DNA of 64,000 nt from Pectobacterium carotovorum (GTDB taxonomy: Bacteria; Pseudomonadota; Gammaproteobacteria; Enterobacterales; Enterobacteriaceae). Below the pieces are notes generated by a model. That model did no database searches, had not been told where the DNA came from, and saw nothing but the letters and a program-made list of their open reading frames with translations. The stretch covers positions 62,001 to 126,000 of the forward strand of contig NZ_FQWI01000002.1 in assembly GCF_900129615.1 (NCBI RefSeq), in the 5' to 3' direction. The position numbers and the translations under genes were made by a program. Numbering within the stretch: position 1 is the stretch's first letter; each line of letters opens with the position of its first letter. Positions 1-8,990 of this stretch are shown here, in pieces.

Positions 1-744
1 GTGGCCGACGGTTTTAAAGCCGAAACGGATGTGCTGTGCTTCGATGAGTTTTTCGTCTCTGACATTACCGATGCGATGCTGCTGGCTGAGCTGCTGCGTG
101 CGCTGTTTGCTCGCGGCATTGCGCTGGTGGCGACGTCGAATATTCCGCCAGACGATCTCTACCGTAATGGGCTGCAACGCGCGCGTTTTCTGCCTGCGAT
201 TGAGCTGATTAAGCAGTATTGCGACGTGCGTAATGTCGATGCGGGTATCGATTATCGTCTGCGCACGCTGACGCAGGCACATCTTTATCTCTCGCCGCTG
301 AATGAAGAGACGGATGCTGCGATGCAGCAGATGTTTACCCGCCTGACAGGGAAACCGTGGCAGACGCCAGGGCCGGTGTTGGAGATCAATCATCGTCCGT
401 TATCGACACTTGGCGTGAGCGATGGCGTATTGGCGGTCGATTTCCACACGCTGTGTACAGAAGCGCGTAGCCAGAATGATTACATCGCACTGTCGCGCCT
501 CTACCACACGATGCTGTTGCACAATGTGACGGTAATGGAGACGAAGGAAGAGAACACCGCCCGCCGTTTTCTGGCGCTGGTGGACGAGTGCTACGATCGC
601 CGTATCAAATTGATTATTTCTGCGCAGGCATCGATGTTTGAGATCTATCAGGGAGATCACCTGAAATTTGAATACCAGCGCTGTTTATCCCGTTTGCAGG
701 AAATGCAAAGCGAAGAGTACTTACGGCAGCCGCATTTGGCGTAA
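1..744 (+). CDS. zapE: Cell division ATPase ZapE (C-terminal part)
   Basis: This is the 3' part of an AFG1-like P-loop ATPase; the gene begins before the window, so the Walker A region is absent. Near the left edge the run CFDEFFVSD is a Walker B-like segment, followed by a sensor-like VATSNIPPDDLY and the AFG1-family C-terminal region. ZapE in E. coli is a Z-ring-associated ATPase that acts late in division, especially under low oxygen or heat. Position directly upstream of rplM-rpsI matches the enterobacterial order, which supports the assignment. The first codon in the window is GTG but lies inside the gene and is not a start. Only 247 residues are visible. Confidence 0.9.
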   Translation: MADGFKAETDVLCFDEFFVSDITDAMLLAELLRALFARGIALVATSNIPPDDLYRNGLQRARFLPAIELIKQYCDVRNVDAGIDYRLRTLTQAHLYLSPLNEETDAAMQQMFTRLTGKPWQTPGPVLEINHRPLSTLGVSDGVLAVDFHTLCTEARSQNDYIALSRLYHTMLLHNVTVMETKEENTARRFLALVDECYDRRIKLIISAQASMFEIYQGDHLKFEYQRCLSRLQEMQSEEYLRQPHLA

Positions 745-785
745 CGCAGGCTGCGGTTTTTTAGTCATTTGCGTGTGAAAAAAGG

Positions 786-814
786 TCGATCTTTGAGAAT
801 GACTTCTCTATAAT
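786..814 (+). promoter_or_regulatory. Probable rplM-rpsI promoter
   Basis: A perfect TATAAT sits at 809-814 and is followed by a short C-rich stretch (CTTGCGACCCC), as is common for growth-rate controlled promoters. The -35 region at about 786-791 is a weak match. Transcription would start near 821 and give a leader of about 160 bases before rplM. Confidence 0.6.
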
Positions 815-1411
<597 letters not shown>

Positions 1412-1423
1412 TCGGGATTATAG

Positions 1424-1819
<396 letters not shown>

Positions 1820-1849
1820 TTTCTGGCTGCTCTGCAGCGAAATCAATGC

Positions 1850-1881
1850 AAAAAACCCGGTGCTGGTCACCGGGTTTTTTT
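1850..1881 (+). terminator. Rho-independent terminator of rplM-rpsI
   Basis: The stem CCCGGTG (1856-1862) pairs with CACCGGG (1868-1874) around a 5-base loop. It is flanked by an A run before and seven T residues after, so it can act in either direction, mainly for rpsI. Confidence 0.9.
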
Positions 1882-1907
1882 ATGTCCCAGCTGCGCTTTA
1901 GGCTACC

Positions 1908-1945
1908 AATGCAAAAGACCACCTCTGGAGGTGGTCTTTTGCATT
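1908..1945. terminator. Second terminator, 17-bp perfect hairpin
   Basis: Bases 1908-1924 and 1929-1945 are exact inverted repeats of 17 bp with a 4-base loop (CTGG). Short A and T runs form the base of the stem, so it may terminate from both sides: rpsI read-through on the + strand and the transporter transcript on the - strand. Confidence 0.7.
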
Positions 1946-1982
1946 TAGAATTTAGCTTTTACTTCTGCTGCGATGGTGTCTG

Positions 1983-3311
1983 CTATTCCGTTGCGTTTCT
2001 TACATCATGCAGATCGCGATCTTTGACTTCTGGCATCAAAAGGGCGGACAGCAGGCCAATGCAGGAGTAGCAAATTAGCATCACAACGATGGGATACCAC
2101 GACCCTGTTATTTGGCAAAAAATACCGGCTAGCAAAGGACCAAGCCCTGTAGCGAATAACCCACCGATTTCTTTGGAAATTGCCATTTGGGAGAAGCGGT
2201 TTTTTGAACCAAACATCTCCGCCATCGTAATCCCCTCAATTGCTGCCTGCCCTAATACCGCAATATTGTGAATTAGGATTAAGCATACCGTGATTGTAGC
2301 GACCGCCTGCTCTTTATTCACGATGATCGAAATCATCGGATAAGCGAGAAGAATAGAGCCCAGCGTCAGGATAATATAAGGAATACGGCGCCCGATTCTA
2401 TCTGATAGCCACCCCATCAATGGGATTGTCAGGAAGCCGATAACTGAACTAATCATGATGGCATCGGTTGGAACGGCCTTGCTGAATAGTAGCGTTTGTA
2501 CCATGTAGCCAGCCAGGAAAGTCTGGATAATCCCTGAGTTCCCCGCCTGTCCGAAGCGCAGACCCGTTGCAATCCAAAACGCTTTCCCTTTTAGCAAAGA
2601 CCAAAAAGGTGTGTGCTGATGGGCGACTTCTTTCGTTTCTTGTACCCCTTCAAATACCGGGCTTTCTTTCAGATTCAGACGTAACCAGATAGCAAACCCC
2701 ATCACCACGAAACTCGCAAGGAAGGGAAGACGCCACGCCCAATCAATGATCTCTTCATTGCTAAAGAGGTAAAACATCGCAGCCCAAATGGCCGTCGCGC
2801 TCAAGGTTCCGCAGTTGGTTCCCATTGCAACCAGCGAGGCAATAATGCCTTTTTTACCCTTAGGCGCGTATTCTGCCAGCATGGTACTGGCACCAGAAAT
2901 CTCTGCACCGGCACCCAGTCCCTGAATAATCCTGAGCACTACCAATAGAATCGGTGCCAGAATGCCAACCTGCTGGTAGGTCGGGAGTGCGCCTATTAAT
3001 GTGGTACAAACGCCCATTAATGCAATGGTAATAAACAGGACCTTTTTCCTGCCGACTCTATCCCCCATTTTCCCGAAGAAGACGGCGCCGACAATACGGG
3101 CTACATAGCCTGCACCGTAGGTTCCCATCGCGAGAATTAATGCCATAGCAGCCGATTGTTCAGGAAAGAAAACTTCATGGAAGACCAGTGCGGCACCAAG
3201 AGAATAGAGCTGGAAATCCATGAATTCTAATGTTGTACCGAGCCAGCCAGAAACGGATGCCCTGGCAAGATCGGACGTGCTTCTTTTCACTTTAACTGGA
3301 GATGAGTTCAT
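1983..3311 (-). CDS. MFS transporter of the metabolite:H+ symporter (MHS) family
   Basis: This 442-residue protein is a 12-helix major facilitator of the MHS group (relatives ShiA, ProP, citrate transporters). The loop between helices 2 and 3 carries the family motif GKMGDRVGRKK at residues 80-90, and the fourth helix region has RIIQGLGAGAEISGA. It would bring a small acid into the cell with protons. It lies in the same direction as the idonate and 5-keto-gluconate dehydrogenase genes, 214 bases behind idnD, so the substrate is probably L-idonate, L-gulonate or a ketogluconate. That substrate is inferred from context only. Unlike E. coli idn clusters, which use a GntP-family permease (IdnT), this cluster uses an MHS carrier. 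Confidence 0.85.
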   Translation of the reverse strand: MNSSPVKVKRSTSDLARASVSGWLGTTLEFMDFQLYSLGAALVFHEVFFPEQSAAMALILAMGTYGAGYVARIVGAVFFGKMGDRVGRKKVLFITIALMGVCTTLIGALPTYQQVGILAPILLVVLRIIQGLGAGAEISGASTMLAEYAPKGKKGIIASLVAMGTNCGTLSATAIWAAMFYLFSNEEIIDWAWRLPFLASFVVMGFAIWLRLNLKESPVFEGVQETKEVAHQHTPFWSLLKGKAFWIATGLRFGQAGNSGIIQTFLAGYMVQTLLFSKAVPTDAIMISSVIGFLTIPLMGWLSDRIGRRIPYIILTLGSILLAYPMISIIVNKEQAVATITVCLILIHNIAVLGQAAIEGITMAEMFGSKNRFSQMAISKEIGGLFATGLGPLLAGIFCQITGSWYPIVVMLICYSCIGLLSALLMPEVKDRDLHDVRNATE

Positions 3312-3354
3312 AGTGTCACCATATGATTATTAGATTTAATTCAATATGTGGTGA

Positions 3355-3410
3355 GGTATAAATACCTGGTGGCACACACGAAAAATCATTTCCAGACAAT
3401 GTGTGGAAAT
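3355..3410. promoter_or_regulatory. Inverted repeats in the gap before the transporter gene
   Basis: The 214-base gap between idnD and the transporter gene holds two small palindromes: GGTAT-AA-ATACC at 3355-3366, and ATTTCCA at 3388-3394 facing TGGAAAT at 3404-3410. They may be an operator or promoter elements giving the transporter its own control. They do not match the operator found elsewhere in the cluster. Confidence 0.3.
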
Positions 3411-3525
3411 AATTAATCGATAGAATAATAAGAAAAAACACCACATCTTGATTTTGGGTCAATAGCGTATTATCAGCATTCCTTTGCCGTATTAATCCGA
3501 TTTAAGATTAAAGGTGATGTCTTTA

Positions 3526-4572
3526 TTAAAATTTAACGAGTACTTTTGAAGAAATATTTTTATCACTTGCTGCAATTAATGCATTTTCAACATCATGATA
3601 AGAATATTCAGCGGAGATAATGGGCTGTGGATTGATAATACCTTTCTCCAGCCATTTAACCGCAGTCGCAAATTCATTAATGAATCGGAATGATCCTTTC
3701 CACGAGAGTTCTTTTACTAGCATTTGTGCAACGGGATATTGGACAGGGCTTGGTCCCATACCAATTTGTACAATCAAACCATTAGGGCGGGTCGCAAAGA
3801 CCGATGAGGCGATTGCCGCAGGTGCACCGCTGGCCTCGAAGGTCACATCAAAGTAGCCTTTATTTTGGTTATAGATTTCCATTGCACTTTCATCAAGCGG
3901 ATTGACCGAGGCATCGGCTCCCATTTCCAACGCGATATTTCTGCACCTTTCACTGATATCGGATGCCACAATCTCTACGGCGCCCGAGGCTTTCGCTGCG
4001 GCAATCGTCAAGGCACCAATCGGGCCCGCACCGATGACCAAGACTTTTTTACCGACCAGGCTGCCTGCGACGTTGATGGCATGAATAACAACCGCCGTTG
4101 GTTCCGCAAGTGCCATAATTTGTGAAGGGACATTTTCATCATAGGGATAGCACTGCTGTGCAGAAACAGTGACATATTGAGCAAAACCGCCGTGTACGTG
4201 CGGATTAAACTGCGCACTTCCCATAAATCGCATACTTTGACATTCGTTCTGTTTGCCTTCCAGGCAATAGTTACATTGATTGCAAGGCTGGGAAGGATTG
4301 ATCGCAACTTTTTGCCCGACTTTTAATTGACTATTTTCAGGTGCCTGATGAATTCTGCCAACGAATTCGTGACCCATGACCATAGGATGTTTTATTACAG
4401 ACAAACCAGCATGGCCTTCATGATAATAATGAATATCTGAGCCACAAATACCGCCACATTCAACGTTAACGACAATATCGTTTTCGGTATAAGTCAGTTC
4501 ACGGCTTTCTACTTTTACGTCTTTTTTCCCATGAACAATACATGCATCAAAGGTAAGCGTATCTTGTTTCAT
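3526..4572 (-). CDS. idnD: L-idonate 5-dehydrogenase (zinc-type)
   Basis: The 348-residue product is a medium-chain zinc dehydrogenase that would oxidise L-idonate to 5-keto-D-gluconate with NAD(P)+. Catalytic zinc residues are C43 (GICGSD) and the H68-E69 pair in GHEF; the structural zinc cysteines are C97, C100, C103 and C111. The nucleotide-binding motif GAGPIG lies at 181-186. Overall sequence is closest, from memory, to E. coli IdnD rather than to sorbitol or threonine dehydrogenases. It lies 110 bases behind idnO in the same direction, so the two probably form one transcript. L-gulonate oxidation is the main alternative activity. Confidence 0.85.
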   Translation of the reverse strand: MKQDTLTFDACIVHGKKDVKVESRELTYTENDIVVNVECGGICGSDIHYYHEGHAGLSVIKHPMVMGHEFVGRIHQAPENSQLKVGQKVAINPSQPCNQCNYCLEGKQNECQSMRFMGSAQFNPHVHGGFAQYVTVSAQQCYPYDENVPSQIMALAEPTAVVIHAINVAGSLVGKKVLVIGAGPIGALTIAAAKASGAVEIVASDISERCRNIALEMGADASVNPLDESAMEIYNQNKGYFDVTFEASGAPAAIASSVFATRPNGLIVQIGMGPSPVQYPVAQMLVKELSWKGSFRFINEFATAVKWLEKGIINPQPIISAEYSYHDVENALIAASDKNISSKVLVKF

Positions 4573-4682
4573 ATTGATACCTCTAAAATAATATAGTGTG
4601 GTTTTCCTTTGTCGCGGTGGAGAGAATTAAAAACCACACGTTGACTTATCAATCATCCCTGAAGAATATCGATTTCTGAGAA

Positions 4683-5456
4683 TCAGAGTACCGCTAACCA
4701 TCCGCCATCGACATAGATGACCTGACCATTGATATAATTCGATGCATCAGCAGACAGGAAAATAGCCGTACCGATAAGTTCTTCGGTTTTTCCCCAGCGT
4801 TTAGTTGGGTTGCTACTTTTGACCCACTTATCGAACTCAACATCTTTAATCAAGGCTTCATTCATGTCGGTCAGTATGTAGCCGGGGCCGATTGCGTTCG
4901 CTTGAATGTTATATTCTGCCCATTCCGCCGACATGGAGCGCGTCAACATTTTGATTCCGCCTTTAGCGGCGGTATAAGGTGCGACGGTAGGACGTGCTTG
5001 CTCACTGGTCAGTGAACAGATATTGATAAATTTGCCGCCGCGGCCGCGTTTTATCATGCGGATTGCAGCTTCGCGCGACACGAGGAATGTCCCTGTCAGG
5101 TGAATGTCCATGACGCGCTGCCAGTCCTGTAGCGCGAGGTCGACTAACGGTTGACGATGTTGGATCCCTGCGTTATTAATCACAATGTCGATTTCTATAC
5201 CAGCGGCATCCATCAGATTGAATGCATTGACGATCTGATCTTCTTTTGAGACGTCAATCACGTAACCTTTAGCGTTATAGCCCTTTGCCGTTAGCTTTTG
5301 TACCGCTTCGTTCAGCGTTTCCTCTCTGATATCGCTAAGTACAATGGCGGCACCGGCTGAGGCTAATCCTTCTGCATAGGAAAAGCCGAGGCCTCTTGCA
5401 GAACCGGTAATGAGTGCAGTTTTCCCTGATAGATCAAATAGTTTTGCGGCATCCAT
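4683..5456 (-). CDS. idnO: Gluconate 5-dehydrogenase / 5-keto-D-gluconate reductase (SDR)
   Basis: A classical short-chain dehydrogenase of 257 residues that would reduce 5-keto-D-gluconate to D-gluconate. The cofactor motif TGSARGLG spans residues 17-24, NNAG is at 94-97, and the catalytic set is S148, Y161 and K165 (YTAAK). The ATG at 5456 is preferred because AAGGAG stands six bases upstream; an upstream TTG would overlap this spacing. The gene is first in the leftward transcript, diverges from the GntR-type regulator at 5637, and has two operator-like palindromes in the shared gap. Similarity to E. coli IdnO is strong by eye. Confidence 0.85.
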   Translation of the reverse strand: MDAAKLFDLSGKTALITGSARGLGFSYAEGLASAGAAIVLSDIREETLNEAVQKLTAKGYNAKGYVIDVSKEDQIVNAFNLMDAAGIEIDIVINNAGIQHRQPLVDLALQDWQRVMDIHLTGTFLVSREAAIRMIKRGRGGKFINICSLTSEQARPTVAPYTAAKGGIKMLTRSMSAEWAEYNIQANAIGPGYILTDMNEALIKDVEFDKWVKSSNPTKRWGKTEELIGTAIFLSADASNYINGQVIYVDGGWLAVL

Positions 5457-5512
5457 TATCAACTCCTTAACTGATTATTGAGCATTGAATAGGTTATTTT
5501 TTAAGAGGTAGT

Positions 5513-5540
5513 ATTGTCATACATCATGTTGTCATACAAC
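5513..5540. promoter_or_regulatory. Two tandem FadR-type operators between idnO and the regulator
   Basis: GTTGTCATACAAC at 5528-5540 is a palindrome with 5-bp arms around CAT and fits TNGTNNNACNA, the pattern I recall for FadR-subfamily GntR regulators. A second copy with one deviation, TTGTCATACAT, lies at 5514-5524, 15 bases away. They stand between the divergent idnO and regulator genes, where an autoregulated operator is expected. Confidence 0.65.
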
Positions 5541-5636
5541 TAACGAGTGGAAGTGATGGTGTCGCTTTGTTATACTTCAATCAACAGTCAAAGCGTTTTT
5601 TTGTGATCATGATTCCAATAATTGATTTGAGGCGTT

Positions 5637-6341
5637 ATGGACAATATAGAATCAATACCAAGAAATAATATTGCTGAAGCCGTCTATCAGAAGATGCAGA
5701 AAAAAATACTCAGCGGTGAGTGGAAACAGGGTGAGAAATTACCGTCTGAGTTTGAATTAAGTGAGGCTTTTGAAGTAAGTAGAACGAGTATTCGCAGCGC
5801 GGTGCAAAAACTGAGGAACCTGGGAATCATCTATACCAAGCATGGTCGAGGTTCTTTTGTTTCAAATGAAATTGAAAGCTTCCGTATGCAGGCGAATGAC
5901 AAGCCGATTCTTCACCTGACGAAAGGTGAGTTCATGGACATGATGGTGTTTCGGCAAACGGTGGAATTCAAGTGCATCGAGTTGGCGGCAAAAAATGCAA
6001 CGGATGAGGATATTGCTCTTATAGAAGATGCACTTAACCGAATGCTGGTTAACAAAAATGACTATAAAAAATACTCGCAGGCCGATCTGGATTTCCACAT
6101 GGCGATTATCAATGCGGCGCACAACAAAGTGTTTTCACATGCCATTAAGTATGTGAAAAGTATGTACTATTTCTATCTGGAAGAGTTAAACCGTGTGTTA
6201 GGCATAACGTTAGATAGTATTGACGCGCATATCAAAATTTTTATGGCGATAAAAAACCGTGACATTGAAACCGCGAAGCTATGCCTGGATCAGGCGATGG
6301 AATGTAACATTATTATGATTAACAACCTTGATAATAACTAA
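5637..6341 (+). CDS. FadR/GntR-family transcriptional regulator of the island
   Basis: A 234-residue regulator with an N-terminal winged helix (about residues 12-78: a GEWKQGEKLPSEFELSEAF stretch then RTSIRSAVQKL as recognition helix) and an FCD-type all-helical ligand domain (about 95-225). FCD proteins bind small carboxylates such as sugar acids. A GAGG lies five bases before the ATG. It diverges from idnO and precedes the dehydratase gene, and similar palindromes stand before both. The simplest reading is a local repressor released by a pathway acid. It is not E. coli IdnR, which belongs to the LacI family, so control differs although the enzymes correspond. Confidence 0.85.
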   Translation: MDNIESIPRNNIAEAVYQKMQKKILSGEWKQGEKLPSEFELSEAFEVSRTSIRSAVQKLRNLGIIYTKHGRGSFVSNEIESFRMQANDKPILHLTKGEFMDMMVFRQTVEFKCIELAAKNATDEDIALIEDALNRMLVNKNDYKKYSQADLDFHMAIINAAHNKVFSHAIKYVKSMYYFYLEELNRVLGITLDSIDAHIKIFMAIKNRDIETAKLCLDQAMECNIIMINNLDNN

Positions 6342-6680
6342 CGTGTAAATATCGCCCTATTTCTCAGGTCGCTTACCTCTCCTTTATTTGTCTGTCAGTA
6401 ACGGCCTGCCGGTGCTTGCTTTGCAGCATCGGCGTAAAAATGGTGTTAATTCACTATATTTTTGTATCAGAAATGTACCCGTAGTGATCCACTATTTATC
6501 TAATTTATTAAAATTATTACCTTTGGTGATATCTCTTTCAGCCCGCTGTACTTCCCGATTTTCTCCTCAATTAAGTTGCTTTTATTTTTTCCTTTTGATA
6601 GTAATACATCAAGAGATATGATGTCATACAACAAATGAGATTCTACATAATCTGATTGTGGCTATCACAGGAGTTTTTGA
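6342..6680 (+). promoter_or_regulatory. Regulatory gap before the dehydratase gene with a third operator copy
   Basis: This 339-base gap has no supported gene; a possible 77-codon frame inside has no ribosome site and no family resemblance. GATGTCATACAAC at 6620-6632 matches the 5528-5540 palindrome at 12 of 13 bases, 48 bases before the dehydratase ATG. This is a plausible operator for the same regulator. An AGGAG stands seven bases before the dehydratase start. Confidence 0.6.
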
Positions 6681-7925
6681 ATGATAAAGGTAACAAACGT
6701 AAAAACGATTCTAACGGCACCGGGTGGCATTGATCTGGTTGTCGTCAAGGTCGAAACCAACCAGGACGGCTTATACGGCTTAGGGTGTGCAACCTTTACC
6801 CAACGTATTTTCGCGGTTGAAGCGGCCATTAATGAATATATGAAGCCTTTTCTGATCGGGAAAGATCCTTCTCGTATTGAAGATATCTGGCAGTCTGCCG
6901 TCGTGAGCGGCTATTGGCGCAATGGGCCGGTGATGAACAATGCGATCTCGGCTATCGATATGGCGCTGTGGGATATCAAGGGTAAAGTCGCTAACTTGCC
7001 GGTCTATGAATTGCTGGGCGGCAAATGCCGCGACGGTATTCCACTTTATCGTCATTGCGATGGTGCGGATGCGGTTGCGGCGGAAGATAACATCCGTGCG
7101 GCAATGGAAGAAGGGTACCAGTATGTGCGTTGTCAGATGGGCATGTACGGTGGGGCCGGGACGGAAGACCTCAAACTGATTGCCACTCAGTTGGATAAAG
7201 CCAATATCACGCCGAAGCGCTCACCAAGAACGAAGACGCCCGGTATTTATTTCGATCCTGATGCTTATGCCAGAAGCATTCCGGCCTTTTTCGATCATCT
7301 GCGCAATAAGATTGGGTTTGATGTTGAATTTATTCATGATGTTCATGAACGGGTATCGCCGGTTACCGCGTTGCAAATGGCGAAGTCTCTGGAAGATTAC
7401 AAGCTCTTTTATCTTGAAGATCCCGTCGCCCCAGAGAATGTTGATTTCCTTAGCGTGATGCGCCAGCAAACCTCAACCCCAATCGCGATGGGGGAGCTGT
7501 TTGTTCATGTTGCCGAATACAAACACCTGATAACCAATCATCTGATTGATTTTATTCGCTGCCATATCAGTATGATCGGTGGGATTACGCCTGCCAAAAA
7601 ACTGGCGACACTCGCCGAGTTTCATGGCGTGAGAACCGCCTGGCATGGTCCGGGGGATATCTCTCCTGTCGGTGTAGTCGCGAATATGCACATTGATATG
7701 AGCATTACGAATCTGGGTATTCAAGAATATACGCCGATGAATGAGGCCCTGCGGGACGTTTTCCCCGGTTGCCCGGATATTGAAGGTGGATACGCGTACC
7801 TGAACGATAAGCCAGGATTAGGGATTGATATCGATGAGCAAAAAGCGAAGCAATTCCCTGTTGAAGGTGGATTGCCGTCATGGACGAATGCACGCTTGCC
7901 GGATGGCACTGCGGCACGACCTTAA
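6681..7925 (+). CDS. Enolase-superfamily sugar-acid dehydratase (mannonate/gluconate dehydratase group)
   Basis: The 414-residue protein belongs to the D-mannonate dehydratase (ManD/RspA) group. Metal-ligand candidates are D220, E246 (YLEDP) and E272 (GELF); acid/base candidates are R150 and Y156 in RCQMGMYGG, H222 beside D220, and H322 in WHGPGD. Such enzymes remove water from an aldonic acid to give 2-keto-3-deoxygluconate. Some members act on D-mannonate and some on D-gluconate. Because the neighbouring IdnD and IdnO lead to D-gluconate and no gluconate kinase is present here, D-gluconate is the more likely substrate. That choice is inference from context; sequence alone does not separate the two. 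Confidence 0.75.
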   Translation: MIKVTNVKTILTAPGGIDLVVVKVETNQDGLYGLGCATFTQRIFAVEAAINEYMKPFLIGKDPSRIEDIWQSAVVSGYWRNGPVMNNAISAIDMALWDIKGKVANLPVYELLGGKCRDGIPLYRHCDGADAVAAEDNIRAAMEEGYQYVRCQMGMYGGAGTEDLKLIATQLDKANITPKRSPRTKTPGIYFDPDAYARSIPAFFDHLRNKIGFDVEFIHDVHERVSPVTALQMAKSLEDYKLFYLEDPVAPENVDFLSVMRQQTSTPIAMGELFVHVAEYKHLITNHLIDFIRCHISMIGGITPAKKLATLAEFHGVRTAWHGPGDISPVGVVANMHIDMSITNLGIQEYTPMNEALRDVFPGCPDIEGGYAYLNDKPGLGIDIDEQKAKQFPVEGGLPSWTNARLPDGTAARP

Positions 7926-8343
7926 TTATTGGCTTAATGACGCCAATTCGCTTTAATTTCGCTTACTTAGAAGCCGACGGTCATCGTCGGCTTCTAGGCG
8001 GTTGACGACTCAGCGCAGGCCAATACAGGGGATAGATTATTCTCTGGCGGTGTTGTTTAGACTTCGCTATTGCAAATGAAAAATTTGTATTTAATAAAAA
8101 AATTCTTATTTATCATTCTGTTAAATAAGATTCTCCGCTTATATCCCCACAAAACGAACAAAATCTGATAAGCTATCTGCCGATTTTATGCCTGTGTGTA
8201 AGCTATCGTGTAGCGGTTTAAACCAGCTGGGTTTTATCCGGTGACGTTTACACACATTGGCGAGCAGCATTTCGAATAGCGGTTTGCAGGTTACTGACTG
8301 CACGATTATTCGCCATATTTTCTCGATAAACTTGGAGGTTTTC
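7926..8343 (+). other. Gap between island and sspA: hairpin and sspA upstream region
   Basis: No gene is seen. A hairpin of 11 bp (AGAAGCCGACG at 7969-7979 with CGTCGGCTTCT at 7985-7995) follows the dehydratase gene but lacks a T run, so its strength as a terminator is doubtful. An A/T-rich 9-bp hairpin lies at 8104-8130. The rest is the upstream region of sspA; I could not place its promoter with confidence. Confidence 0.5.
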
Positions 8344-8985
8344 ATGGCTGTCGCTGCCAACAAACGTTCGGTAATGACGCTGTTTTCTGGTCCATCCGAC
8401 ATTTTTAGCCATCAGGTCCGCATTGTATTGGCGGAAAAGGGTGTGAGTGTCGAGATTGAGCAGGTAGACATGGATAATCTGCCTCAGGATCTTATTGACC
8501 TCAATCCTTACGGTTCCGTGCCGACGCTGGTCGATCGCGAACTGACGCTCTATGAATCACGCATTATCATGGAGTATCTGGATGAACGTTTTCCTCATCC
8601 GCCGTTAATGCCTGTCTATCCGGTTGCGCGCGGTAACAGCCGCCTGATGATGCATCGTATTGAGAGCGACTGGTATTCTTTGCTGAAGAAAATTACGCAC
8701 GGCAACGCTCAGGAAGCGGATGCGGCACGTAAGCAATTGCGTGAAGAATTGCTGGCTATTGCCCCAGTATTCAATGAAGCGCCTTATTTCATGAGCGAAG
8801 AGTTCAGCCTTGTGGATTGCTATCTGGCTCCGCTGCTGTGGCGTTTGCCGCAGTTAGGCATTGAACTGAGTGGTTCGGGCGCGAAAGAGCTGAAAGGCTA
8901 CATGACTCGCGTCTTTGAGCGTGATGCGTTCCTGGCTTCCCTGACGGAAGTGGAACGTGAAATGCGTTTGCAAACCCGAGGTTAA
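8344..8985 (+). CDS. sspA: Stringent starvation protein A
   Basis: SspA is an RNA-polymerase-associated protein with a glutathione-transferase fold that helps stationary-phase and acid-stress gene expression. The 213-residue product carries the thioredoxin-like N-terminal half (MTLFSGPSDIFSHQVRIVL) and the NPYGSVPTLVDRELTLYES segment typical of SspA. The ATG at 8344 is chosen because TGGAGG precedes it closely and it gives the family length; the frame stays open upstream. It is followed after five bases by sspB. In E. coli it sits directly behind rpsI; here the sugar-acid island is between. Confidence 0.96.
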   Translation: MAVAANKRSVMTLFSGPSDIFSHQVRIVLAEKGVSVEIEQVDMDNLPQDLIDLNPYGSVPTLVDRELTLYESRIIMEYLDERFPHPPLMPVYPVARGNSRLMMHRIESDWYSLLKKITHGNAQEADAARKQLREELLAIAPVFNEAPYFMSEEFSLVDCYLAPLLWRLPQLGIELSGSGAKELKGYMTRVFERDAFLASLTEVEREMRLQTRG

Positions 8986-8990
8986 ACCGT

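Noticed and set aside
6388-6621. 77-codon frame in the gap before the dehydratase
   Set aside because: No ribosome site, mixed hydrophobic low-similarity product, and it overlaps the operator region.
8104-8130. A/T-rich hairpin upstream of sspA with a T run on the - strand
   Set aside because: No leftward gene exists to the right that would need it; the stem is only A/T-rich and may be chance in a low-G/C leader.
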